NCBI GenBank assembly: GCA_032622095.1
Contig: CP136062.1
Coordinates: 194,687,887-194,751,886, forward strand
DNA: 64,000 nt
Direction: 5' to 3'
From: Siphonodentalium dalli
Lineage: Eukaryota; Mollusca; Scaphopoda; Gadilida; Siphonodentaliidae
Shown: positions 47,256 through 57,720 of the stretch, one piece after another
How the letters are laid out: the number at the start of each line of letters is the position of its first letter
Numbering within the stretch: position 1 is the stretch's first letter
Position numbers and translations under genes: made by a program
The notes under the pieces: generated by a model
The model's input: only the letters and a program-made list of their open reading frames with translations
What the model was told of the DNA's origin: nothing
Databases searched by the model: none

Positions 47256-47324
47256 TTATGGGTAACTTTTCAGGATTTAGTCGGAAATATGGCTTGTTGC
47301 CATTCATCGGAAAGCTCTCGCTGC
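47256..47324 (+). mobile_element. Inserted 66-69 bp core module
   Basis: ATGGGTAACTTTTCAGGATT through GAAAGCTCTCGCTGCTT interrupts a 42-bp minisatellite unit. The same position in copy 2 (about 49480) is uninterrupted. The flanks are CTT on both sides, possibly a 3-bp duplication. The same sequence lies in the hairpin elements at 29847 and 39951. Confidence 0.75.
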
Positions 47325-47574
47325 TTGTTAGTCTATTCCTGGTGAATAAATGGCGTTTGTTTCACTTCTGTGTTAAAAATAACAACAGCTGTCATACGTT
47401 TGAGGGTGAGTATCACCAGAGGTGGATACACACACACGCACCCTCACGCACACACCCACTACAACCCACTTTTGAATTTATTTAAAGTACATAACATGGT
47501 ACAACACAATCATGAAATGATGGAGCATGCAATGGATGAGAATGATGTTATTTTTTTTCTTTGGTTTCTTTTTT

Positions 47575-48303
47575 TTACCTGTTTTCTGATGTAGTTGCTA
47601 TTGTTGTTGTTGCTGGTTCAGGTTCGGAGGAGATGGCCATGGCTTGGAGAATTTCTGCTGATTCTCTTTCACGTTTTTCTGCCTGTTCTGCCAAGTATTT
47701 TCTTGCCGATGCCATCTCCTCCAACGCGAACTGAACGACCTCCGAGAGGCGGTCGCTGTTTATAGAGCTGTTGTTGTTGTTGCTGCTGGTCTCGGTGGAG
47801 GTAGAAGACTCCGGACAGGTGTATTCCGGAGTCATCGGGTTGAATGGTGAACCAATCTCCATCCCGGCAGCTGGCTGGATCTCATCAGTCAGCATTCCAG
47901 TGGGGGAGAGGTGGTCTGGGCGTCTCTCAGACCTCTCCCGAGCTGGACTACCTGTAGCATCTTCGGTGGTGCGCAGGCGACCACCAGTCTTCGCGGCCGA
48001 GTGGGAGGAGGCAGCCGGCCGATCCACAGCTGCCCTCTTCTTACTCCACTCAGCCCTCCGAGCTGCGTCCCTGTGTCGACGTGAAGGGGTCTTCTTCCTC
48101 CTCGTCCCTGCTCGGTGGTCACATTTCTGCCGACGCCCTTGAGCTCCTGCATGGTGGTGTCCAGCTGCTGAAGTCCTGTACTCCACGGATAGAGTTACGA
48201 AGCCACCCTCAGCCTGGTGAAGATTCCAGCTAAGGGTGTCCACAACGCATAGTCTACCCAAGGCCGCTAACAAAACGAGGGGATTAATTGCATTCAACAT
48301 CAA
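47575..48303 (-). CDS. Unidentified TE-type ORF (242 codons)
   Basis: A single open frame. From the N-terminus: a leucine-rich start (MMLNAINPLVLLAALGRLCV), then LSWNLHQAEGGFVTLSVEYR, a strongly basic block (AGTRRKKTPSRRHRDAARRA EWSKKR, residues about 65-90), a Ser/Pro/Thr-rich middle, an Asn run and a C-terminal amphipathic helix (VVQFALEEMASARKYLAEQA then EKRERESAE) that could form a coiled coil. A KKTPSRRHRD-like basic motif followed by Arg/Trp-rich helix occurs in ORF1/Gag-like proteins of invertebrate retroelements; that link is from memory and tentative. No zinc knuckle was seen. Copy 1 is disrupted, so copy 2 is the only intact one. The frame ends at AACAGGTAAAA, which could also be a splice donor. 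Confidence 0.4.
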   Translation of the reverse strand: MMLNAINPLVLLAALGRLCVVDTLSWNLHQAEGGFVTLSVEYRTSAAGHHHAGAQGRRQKCDHRAGTRRKKTPSRRHRDAARRAEWSKKRAAVDRPAASSHSAAKTGGRLRTTEDATGSPARERSERRPDHLSPTGMLTDEIQPAAGMEIGSPFNPMTPEYTCPESSTSTETSSNNNNSSINSDRLSEVVQFALEEMASARKYLAEQAEKRERESAEILQAMAISSEPEPATTTIATTSENR

Positions 48304-48992
48304 AGCAAGTGCAAATAATGTCCGAACAGAAGTATATAACCCTTAAATATATAAGAGAATGAACCGTCACAGGTCATGAAATGGTTAACGCGTGTGTCAT
48401 AACTATTTTGATCCTCGGAAATGGGACCGGGATGTAATAAAAACGAGAACAATAATTTCAGACGAATGTAAAAACTCAGCACGCCAATTGGAAAATGATT
48501 GCGACAATGTATATAGGCGCAAATTACAGATACTACCACTATACAGTCTCGACCATATGACCCTGTCAAACATTAGTCACAGTAACAGCAAATCCAAATA
48601 ATTTATAAATAATACTTATATTACAAATTATATGTAATTTATATCTGTTCCTTGTGACATGTGGCACGTCACCCCCCCCCCACACACACGTTTCTCACAA
48701 ATTATGGATATTATAATAGTAGTGTAATTACTTCCAAAATTTTGAATCTACATCGCCTCCAATTGCAATTTTGACTGCCAGCACATCAAAAGTGCACCAA
48801 ATTGCACCCATTTTCAGCCCGCCCCCCCCCATGAGTCCCCATAGCATGCTCGGATGTGTGGCACTAATCTTTAAATCGTGGCTACGGATATGGATCACAT
48901 TAGTATATGTTGACACCAGTTCTCTCTCTAAAAAAAAAAAGGTCATTCAAGTAATAGTATTTACGAAAATCTTATTCCAATTTTTCTTCAGC

Positions 48993-49495
48993 ATGGAACA
49001 ATAAAGAGCGTTCCTTGTTAGTCTATTCCTGATATGGTAACAATAAAGAACGTTCCTTGTTAATCTATTCCTGATATGGCAACAATAAAGAGCGTTCCTT
49101 GTTAATCTATTCCTGATATTGTAACAATAAAGAGCATTCCTTGTCAGTCTTTTCCTGATACGGTTTAAATAAAGAGCGTTTCTTGTTAGTCTATTCCTGA
49201 TATTGTAACAATAAAGAGCATTCCTTGTCAGTCTTTTCCTGATACGGTTTAAATAAAGAGCGTTTCTTGTTAGTCTATTCCTGATATGGTAACAATAAAG
49301 AGCGTTCCTTGTTAGTCTATTCCTGATATGGTAACAATAAAGAGCATTCCTTGTTAGTCTTTTCCTGATACGGTTTAAATAAAGAGCGTTTCTTGTTAGT
49401 CTATTCCTGATATGGTAACAATAAAGAGCGTTCCTTGTTAGTCTATTCTTGATATGGTAACACTAAAGAACGTTCCTTGTTAGTCTATTCCTGAT
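48993..49495 (+). repeat. 42-bp minisatellite, copy-2 array (about 12 units)
   Basis: Same unit and variants as 46861-47255. Unit order differs, showing independent expansion or contraction after the duplication. Confidence 0.9.
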
Positions 49496-49625
49496 GAATA
49501 AATGGCGTTTGTTTCACTTCTTTGTTAAAAATAAAAACAGCTGTCATACGTTTGAGGGTGAGTATCACCAGAGGTGGCTACACACACACACCCTCCCTCT
49601 CGCACACCCCCCACGCCCACAACAC

Positions 49626-49870
49626 CAGTTCAATTAGTAAAGATATTGTGTGTTTTTTTTTGCGATGACAAAGTCATTGAAGGTGAGAAACATGTCTTGA
49701 TCGATTATCCTAATTTTTCTTCAATCCGCCGTGATTGTCTAAATATTACGGAAGACAGTTTCAAAAAATATCGACTGATGAGCAGATGGGATCGACTTGA
49801 AAATATCCTAGCTAATGATGTAAATCAAAATTTGCAAGGTAGTCAGGAGGCCCTTCGTAGCAGATCATAA
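49626..49870 (+). pseudogene. LINE ORF2 C-terminal fragment
   Basis: The frame reads CVFFCDDKVIEGEKHVLIDY then PNFSSIRRDCLNITEDSFKK and a short tail to a stop. It resembles the cysteine/His patch near the end of LINE ORF2 (C..C...V.E.E.H.L..CP....R). One expected Cys is Tyr (IDYP). It is short and lacks the RT core. Confidence 0.4.
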
Positions 49871-52307
49871 TTATAGCTGGCCCAATTATTTAATCTGAGA
49901 AACAGTATAAACATTACATGCCTTATTTAATATTTTATTTAATATGTTGATCCTTGTGTATAAATATGTGTTTTCAGACATTACATCATTGTTTGTATAT
50001 ATGCATAGCAACATCCCGACATAGGGGCGTCATTTGCTTGATAAATTATATCTATCTATCTATTGGCTTTCCATATATTCGGCGACGGTGCTTATGGGCG
50101 TATTATGATCACAATCCCACGGATTTACATCACGTGGTAACAAAGTTGGCCAATCGAAACATCAGCTTATCTGGATTCCACACATTCGTGAAATTGAACG
50201 CCGCTGGTTTTATGAATGAAGTGTCTGTCGTTATCGTAAAATGTAGTATAGCATTTTGTGTGAAGTCAATCGTGAAATCTGAGGTAGACACATGGTTATC
50301 ATCCGTGCAAGGTTGTGATATTACATGTGGATATTCAATTAGATCCGACGATTAGTGGTGGGCATAGTATGGTATTAGATACGACAGCGCCCAATGTTTA
50401 TGTTTTGAAGTGAGATATAACTCTAAGATGTCCGTTATTTCGTTAAATATTACTTTTACGAAATAACGGGCATTTAAAGATTTACACCACAAAGGCTCAA
50501 ACTTCGCAAAACGTATAAGAAATGATAAACTCATGGTGGGTGGGCTTGGGGGAGGCGGATGACACTGTACAGAAGTCAGCCCAAAAAACACCTGTCGTAT
50601 TTAATCCCAGATATTGCCTAGTGGTGACTAAACAAAATCAACTGTTATATTCAAATCGTCGACAGACGCATATTTGTTCCTTGTTTTTTTTGTGGATAGG
50701 GAGATGAACATGGCTAATAAAACTATACCAGGGGTCAATACTATGAACAATTTTATACCTGTAAATACAAATAGTATTTATTAATTTGTAATTACAACTT
50801 TGTGTTAACTATCACAGTGGTTTCATAGTACAGGGAAAATTTAGCCGTATTATTTGTACACTAAATTATGAATATACAAACATATTATTAATAGTTTAAT
50901 AGTTAATTGTTATCGTCTCCCGACCATACATTTCGTCCTAATAAGAGACACGACGACGCGGGGTGTGACACGTGGGGTGTTGGACGACTTGGTGGGTGCC
51001 CCCAACTTTGGTCAAAATATTTATCAACAGTTGGAAATTTCATACCGATGGGTTGACTGTCGATACAAACATTTTACACCACATACAAGCTCACGTTGTC
51101 ATTTATTGTTTAATTTCACAACCAATAATAAGTGAGAACTGTGTTTGGAGATCATTCAGTCTGATTCACTTGCATATTTTTGACTTTTGTTGAAAATTAT
51201 GGTCAAAATGGCCATCAGATATAACTTGTTCAATGCCGGGATGCAGTTGGAAAATTAAAGGTGGACAGCCCATGCACACTCAATCGTCACGTCCCTGTCC
51301 GAATATGTTGTTACTTGTTCAGTTGAGGGGAGGAGTGTCCACATCTAAATTTCATATGCACCCGATATGCTGCGAGTGCACCTTAGACTGGGCGAGGGGT
51401 GAAACCACTAAAACGTAGAAAAAACTAACTCACCACTCTGCTCCAATTCACCCGTTATCAGTGCTATCTGAATACCTAGTTCAAATTAGACGGACATGTA
51501 GAGCTAAAATAACTGACAACAATTTCTATGGGAAAGTTACAATGCGTGCTAATATTATTTTGTGATTAGTGATATCGCCGGTACTATGAAACGATGAACT
51601 AACAATATCTCACAAATTTCACAAAGATCAACTGTTGATTATTGTAGATTGCTTACATGTGAGTGATTCACAATATATTGAATCACGGCAAGCCAAAGTT
51701 ACAAAAGAATTAACCAATCATAAGTTGAGAGGTTGGTCGCTTATCAGAGCTATCCAATCGGTACACGGATTGCTAAGTTGATGACCACTTGTCTGTGCAA
51801 AGTTAACTAATAAATTATTCGTTTGTAGAGTGTGCAAACAAAGTACAAGTCAGTGTAATATCGAGTACTCCAAACCAATTTGGTATCATTGTTTTCACAA
51901 ATTACAACCATTCAGTTTGTGAAAACAAAATATTATTTTGATGGTATAACATTATATATATTGTGCCCATCCTATGATTTCAAACTGATCCGCTACTCTT
52001 ATCATAACACGTCGAGGCAGGAACGTGGCTCCATTTTATCAGGATCTGGGGGTGTCCATCACAGTATCGAAGCAGGGACGTGCTAAGGCTCTCAGTTATA
52101 GGAGGGGTGGTCATTTTATAATTTCAAACTGCTCCGATATCTTATAATATATCGAGATAGGGACGTGGCTATATGGGCTCCGTTTGGTGATGGGGTGTCC
52201 ATCCTATAATTTCAATATGCACCCTTTGAATAAAAAAAAATGCCTATAAATTCCACATAGCGATGGAATCGTATATCAAGCGGCGAGTAGTTTTCTACGC
52301 TGATAAC
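49871..52307. other. Mostly unassigned, with hAT-type debris
   Basis: A 133-codon plus frame at 49954-50355 is not recognised. A small hairpin at 50426-50474 pairs ATGTCCGTTATTTCGT with ACGAAATAACGGGCAT. At 50990-51050 is inverted hAT-internal text (CCCAACTTTGGTCAAAATAT). At 51290 and 52020-52190 are CACGTCCCTG / CAGGGACGTG termini without clear partners. Confidence 0.4.
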
Positions 52308-52625
52308 AAAAGTTAGTCAATATTACTAACATATGTTAGTCAAACGTTTTCCCCCAGGATGACTAACTTAGTTCAGCCAACATGACTAAGGCATAACATT
52401 AGTCAAAATTACTAGGGTGATGTTAGTCATAACGACTAAGAAATGGGGATTCAAAACGACTAATTAGTCAAAATGGCCAGGATTTAGTCATAACTTTTCT
52501 TAGTCACTGGGAAGGCGAAAATGTAAGTTGCTGAATTATCTGCAAATAATTCCAATACTTGACCAAAGTTACTCAAAATGTTTGTGACTAACACTAAGTT
52601 AGTTATATTTAGTCAAAATGTCCAA
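52308..52625. repeat. Cluster of TTAGTCA / TGACTAA words
   Basis: More than fifteen occurrences of TTAGTCA, GACTAA or close variants in both orientations within 320 bp. They are often paired around a short AT centre (for example ATTAGTCAAAATTACTA). Confidence 0.75.
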
Positions 52626-54035
52626 CCCAAGGGGGCGGTTGGACAACTTAATGTTACAGCTGGAAAATAAGAAGCCAACCGGGGTAAACAATTACATTTC
52701 ACAGAAATAGAAGTTTCTGATTGAGGGGTTGGGATACAGTTGGATATCGACGTTGGCGCACCGAAGAGACCATCTGGCCACGTCACTGCATTTATGCTGT
52801 AGTCATTTGAGAAAACTGCTTGCATCTTCGTATTCGTGTCCTTTATCGTGACCAAATGCATTCGCGTCGACGATCGAAACTCAAAGGATAATCCGCCCAT
52901 GAACATGAGTATCATTTACCTCGCAATGAATTCTTGAGCGATAAACAATACTCACATTAGGAACACGCGTAATTTGTATTGATTTGTCATTTATAAACTA
53001 CAGTTGATCAAGACAACAACACCGAAATGCCTCTAACCAAATACCAAAAGGCAGTATTTCTGGAAGAAGTTAACACAAGAAAAGACAGCTGTAATATGCC
53101 AGGCATCGTGTTCCCAAGACCACTATCGCCATGTCCCTGTTTATGAGATTTCCATTGATAAAACATTTTCATAAGGAGGGGGGGGGGGGGGCGCTACGTC
53201 CCTGCGAATCAGAGATGGTTATATGGTCCGGTTTAAGGGTGTGAAAATCGACAATTTATGTTGTGTTCAAAGATGTATTTTTCATGACTTCAAGTCTTTC
53301 TTGGACTTATAATGCCCATATAGAAAGTAAGTTCAAGTATTTATTGTTATTTCAATACCGGGAAAAATTCAAAAACGAATATTATTAGGTGTATTTTGAA
53401 GCGTAAACCGCCACGTGGGTTTAAAGTCATCATAAGGGATAATACAGCGGCCAAGTCGGAAATGAGCTCTATTTTTCGATTATTGTCAAATCTACGATAA
53501 ACGATACCCATCAGTGACTTTTTCCAGAAATTAACGATTTTGGTAAAGTGAGACATGTGAGTCATGACTTATTTGCCAAAAACTGTTGGTTTTAAAATTA
53601 CTACATCATACCATATACACTTGATATGAAAACAGAGTTGGTTAATTTGGAATTTCTTGCCATTTGGAGCCGAAATATTTAATTTTTGCTGAAAAATCGC
53701 TCTTTTTCACAAAAACATATTTATTTCAAACATCATTCAAATGGATATTGCATTAATGCCGAAATATTTAATCCGTATGGTGTAGCAGTTATCTCAAAAG
53801 CATCAGTAGAAAGAAGTTAACAGAAATTTTGAACGGATTGCGAGATAATGGATTTTAACTACCGCTCCCAAACACGTTTTTGGTAGAAAAATTACATATT
53901 TTTGATAATAAAGTTACCAAATTTCCCAATTGATCACAATTGGGACCAAACATGACTCATTTGCTGAAAATTGGGCCAAGGACATTGTTTAAGTTATTAA
54001 AGAAGTGTTCAGGCTTCCAGAGTCTCAGTTACAAT
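52626..54035. other. No gene seen; dispersed repeat fragment
   Basis: 53350-53440 is the inverted partner of 26200-26310 (GCGTAAACCGCCACGTGGGT). hAT-like right ends occur at 53140 (GCCATGTCCCTG) and 53190-53202 (GCGCTACGTCCCTG after a G-run). Confidence 0.4.
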
Positions 54036-55016
54036 CAGGGACGTGGCTAGAGGGTATCCGATGTGGGGGGGGGTGTCCACCTTGGGAAATTCCAACTGCA
54101 CCACCCCCTTGAATTAGACCAAACACAAGTTTTGCATAATTCCATTTGCACCCGGGTGCTCAGGCCTAATATCATATATATTCATAAACCATGGTTCTAT
54201 ATTCCCGGTATGAGAACATTAAGATATTGTAACCTGAAAATTGCATAAATCCTAACATCTAGTGTTCTAACTCCAGACGAATGCACACGGCTACGGACAA
54301 GAGCACACCGGGCCGACCATGGTTGTTCGGCCAGGTGTGAGAATTGTTTTTAAACTATTCAAGAAACTCACAAATCCTAGCATCTAGACTGGCCTCAACT
54401 GCAGCTTTCCTCGTGTTGGAAATTTCAAACCTCATACTCCCTCTCAGGTGGGAAATTATGACCATTTCAGTCCAGAAGTTTGACCAAATGTAATTGTTTT
54501 GTTAAACTAATGGTTCGGCCCGGTGTGCGAAATTATTGAAATCTGAACAAGAAAATCGCAAAATCCTAGCATCTAGATTTCTTAGAGTTGGAAATTTCAA
54601 ACCTGACCCCCACTTAGGTTCGAAATTTCCATCTGATGACAATTCCAATGGCAATGTTGACCAAAGGTATGACAATATTGACTGGCCGCGGGGGAGGGAC
54701 CAGGACACAAGCTTTCCAAGTGTTGGAAATTTCCTACCTGTCACCCCCTAAGGTTGGAAAATTTCCAACTGATGACCATTTCAGTCCAAAAAATTTACGA
54801 AAAATATGAAAATATGCAAATATTGGTCCAAAAACAATTAATTCTCCTAATAAATTGTTTGAAAATCAAACTACAAGAACATTTTCAACCTATTGTTGGT
54901 GTGAAATTTCCAACTAATATTTTGGCAGGTATGAAATTTCCAACTGTTGAACATTTTGTCCAAAGTTGGGGGGGGGGGGGGTAAGACACCCCAAACCCCC
55001 TGTCACCACGTCTCTG
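54036..55016 (+). mobile_element. Non-autonomous hAT-type element, single-unit copy
   Basis: The ends are CAGGGACGTGGCTAGAGGG and, inverted, CAGAGACGTGGTGACAGGG. An exact 8-bp target duplication GTTACAAT lies at 54028-54035 and 55017-55024. The body matches one unit of the element at 15266-17154. No transposase. Confidence 0.85.
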
Positions 55017-56753
55017 GTTACAATAACAATAACAACATATTTGATTAAACATGCATCGACGTCGACTGTGTAGGACTGCAATATTTGTTATAAAGAACAC
55101 ATGACACACAATGTAATCATATAGTCTCAAAAATATCAAACAAAATCACTTCTGTTTGGCAAAATTGTTGTTAGTGTCCCTCTAAATAATAAGAAATATT
55201 ACAATTATATATTATAAATATTATAATCAAATCAATCCCCACTATAGTCTCACCAAGGTCGCAGTTCTCAGTTTTATACACCAGTATATCTAAATCAAAA
55301 GCAAAACAGTGTGATGTGTAGCTGAGAGAACGTTGTCATGTATTCAGTTAGTTGGGTGTTCAAGACTTAAAATAGGGTAGGTGGTCTTCAAACCATCGGA
55401 AAATGGACTTATTTACCGTTCGTTTTAAGGTGCTACAGGCTTTCGGGAACGATCGCATCCATAGTAATTGTATATTTCTTGATCGAATAGCCTTTTCTCC
55501 ACGCCCTCTGTTAAAACGTATATCATATAATTTTAGTTCGTGGTATGTTCAATACCTCAAATAGAGTATGGGGTCCCAAAAACAGTGAAAATTCGCCTTT
55601 CGTATTTGCCAACCGATTATTGAAAAGTGTCCCAGACTCCCAGGATTCGGGAACAAACCATCCATATATATTGTTTACTTCCTGATAGAAATACAATCTG
55701 TCCACACCCTCAGTTAACCTGAGAGCATATCCCTTCAGTTCGTGGCGTTTTCATGACTTAAAATAGCGTAGGTGGTCACCAAAAAAAACCCCAGTTAAAA
55801 TAGCATTTTTGTTATTTGTCAGACGCTTTTTGTAAGGTATCCCAGGCTGTCGGAAACCAACATTGCCTTATATATCGTATATTACTGATAGCATAGACTT
55901 CAAATAGGGTATGGGGCATAAAACAAATAGGGTATAGGGTATAAAACAGTGAAACACATACACGGTGTGTATATCCTGATAAAAACAAACCTTTGGTCAC
56001 ACCCGTAGTTAATATTGAGATCATATTATTTCAGCATGTGGTGTCTGCAAGACTTCAAATAGGGTAGGGGTCCTCAAAACAGAAATTTTGCCTTTCTTAA
56101 TTGCGAGCCACTTTTCGTAAATTGCTCATTTTTGTTTTAACCCAAATCCATCTACATGTATATACATATATATGATTTGCGTATGCGTTAGTATACAACT
56201 GCCCATTGTCTAATCACTCAGTTAATACTGAGTGGATAGCGTTCCAGATCGTCGCGTGTTATAGTCTTAAATTTGGTAGGGGGTCATAAAACAGTGAACC
56301 ATCGCATTTGTTTTATTTGCCAGCCACTTTTTTGCAAAGTGTCCCTGGCTGTCGCATACCAACCCATTTATAAAAAATGCGTAGTTCCTGATAAAATAGC
56401 CATTTGTCCATACCGTATTTTGACATTGAGAGTACATCCATTCAGTTCGTGATGGGTTTAATAGTTTAAATGGGACAGGGGGTCCCTCTAAACAATCAAA
56501 ATTCGCCTTTATCGATTGCCATCTGTTTTGTGTAAGGTGCCGCATGCTTTTTGTAAGGTGCCACATGCTTTCGTGAACAAACCTATCATATTAAACATTG
56601 CATCTGTTTGATAGAACAACCATTTGGCCACACTTTCGGGTGATATTGATAGCATATCCCTTCAGGTGGTGGTGTGTTCAAAACTTCAAATATGGATTGG
56701 GGTCCCCTAAGACAGTGCAAATTAGCCTTTGTTCAAGAGTTCAAATGGGTTAA

Positions 56754-57135
56754 CCCTTTACCCAACAGAAGGGCCCTGTGCCAATGCATTCTCTTATATA
56801 TGCGAGTCGACCATAGGTCGCCTCGCATATATAAGAGAATGCATTGGCTTAACACATTACAAATTATAAAATTGTTAAAGAATGTAAGAAAAAATGGTAA
56901 AAAGTGTTAAAAAAAGATTTTTTTTAGGCCAATGCATTCTCTTATATATGCGAGGCGATCTATGGTCGACTCGCATATATAAGAGAATGCATTGGCACAG
57001 GGCATAACTGTGACTATCACAATGTGGTCAAGGAGCCGGTTCCAATGATATCCATATTTGTATGGTTCTATTGAGACAGACCGAAGATATTTTAGGCTGT
57101 TGAAGCTTTATTTGGCCGGTTTGTTGGGTAAAGGG
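56754..57135 (+). mobile_element. TTAA-flanked MITE, subfamily A, copy 2
   Basis: 382 bp between TTAA sites at 56750-56753 and 57136-57139. The ends are CCCTTTACCCAACA on both sides (perfect inverted). Hairpins lie at 56780-56848 and 56928-56996. Confidence 0.9.
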
Positions 57136-57279
57136 TTAAGTGATTCCCCCCAAAGACAGTGAGGGTTCGCCTTTCTCGTTTGCTAGCCGCTTTGCAAAGT
57201 GTCCCAGACATTTGGGAATGAAACCCGTTAAAGATATGTATTTCCTGATATAACTACATTTTCCCACACCATCAGTTAA

Positions 57280-57660
57280 CCCTTTACCCAACAAACCGGC
57301 CAAATAAAGCTTCAACAGCCTAAAATATCTTCCGTCTGTCTCAATAGAACCATACAAATATGGATATCATTGGAACCGTCTCCTTGACCACATTGTGATA
57401 GTTACAGTTATGCCCTGTGCCAATGCATTCTCTTATATATGCGAGTCGACCATATGTCGCCTCGCATATATAAGAGAATGCATTGGCCTAAAAAACTCTT
57501 TTTTTAACACTTTTTACCATTTTTTCTTACATTCTTTAACAATTTTATAATTTTTAATGTGTTAAGCCAATGCATTCTCTTATATATGCGAGACGACCTA
57601 TGGTCGACTCGCATATATAAGAGAATGCATTGGCACAGGGCCCTTCTGTTGGGTAAAGGG
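57280..57660 (-). mobile_element. TTAA-flanked MITE, subfamily A, copy 3
   Basis: 381 bp, inverted relative to copy 2, between TTAA sites at 57276-57279 and 57661-57664. Hairpins lie at 57419-57487 and 57566-57634. It is very similar to copy 2, only about 140 bp away. Confidence 0.9.
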
Positions 57661-57720
57661 TTAAATGGGGTCGGGTGCTCAAAACAAAGAAAATTCAACT
57701 TTCGCATTTTAACACGATAA

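Larger units (their letters stand above)
44652..47458. repeat. Tandem segmental duplication, copy 1
   Basis: It begins CTACAACCCACTTTTGAATT and ends at GAGGTGGATACACACACACG. It matches copy 2 (47459 to about 49600) almost base for base apart from a 648-bp solo LTR (45155-45802), a 69-bp core-module insertion near 47256, and small indels. Order within the unit: minus-strand TE-type ORF, MITE remnant (ATATAAGAGAATGAACCGTC, 46204-46250), spacer, 42-bp minisatellite. Confidence 0.9.
47459..49600. repeat. Tandem segmental duplication, copy 2
   Basis: Direct repeat of 44652-47458 without the solo LTR and without the core module. The minisatellite part (48993-49495) has about 12 units instead of 10. 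Confidence 0.9.
55366..57720. repeat. ~200-bp satellite array, about 10 diverged units, with two MITE insertions
   Basis: Units are recognised by CTTCAAATAGGGTAGGGGGT, AAAACAGTGAAAATTCGCCT, TGTCCCAGAC.. and CACCCTCAGTTAAC..TGAGAGC. Starts lie near 55366, 55555, 55757, 55908, 56054, 56268, 56466, 56684, 57143 and 57662. Spacing varies from about 150 to 215 bp, so units are old and partly deleted. Subfamily A MITEs are inserted at 56754 and 57280. Confidence 0.8.

Noticed and set aside
56674..57707. Frames sharing RALCQCILLYMRVDHRSPRI-type peptides at several places
   Set aside because: They are the translated MITE hairpin and its flanks, not a gene family; the same peptide appears wherever the hairpin is.
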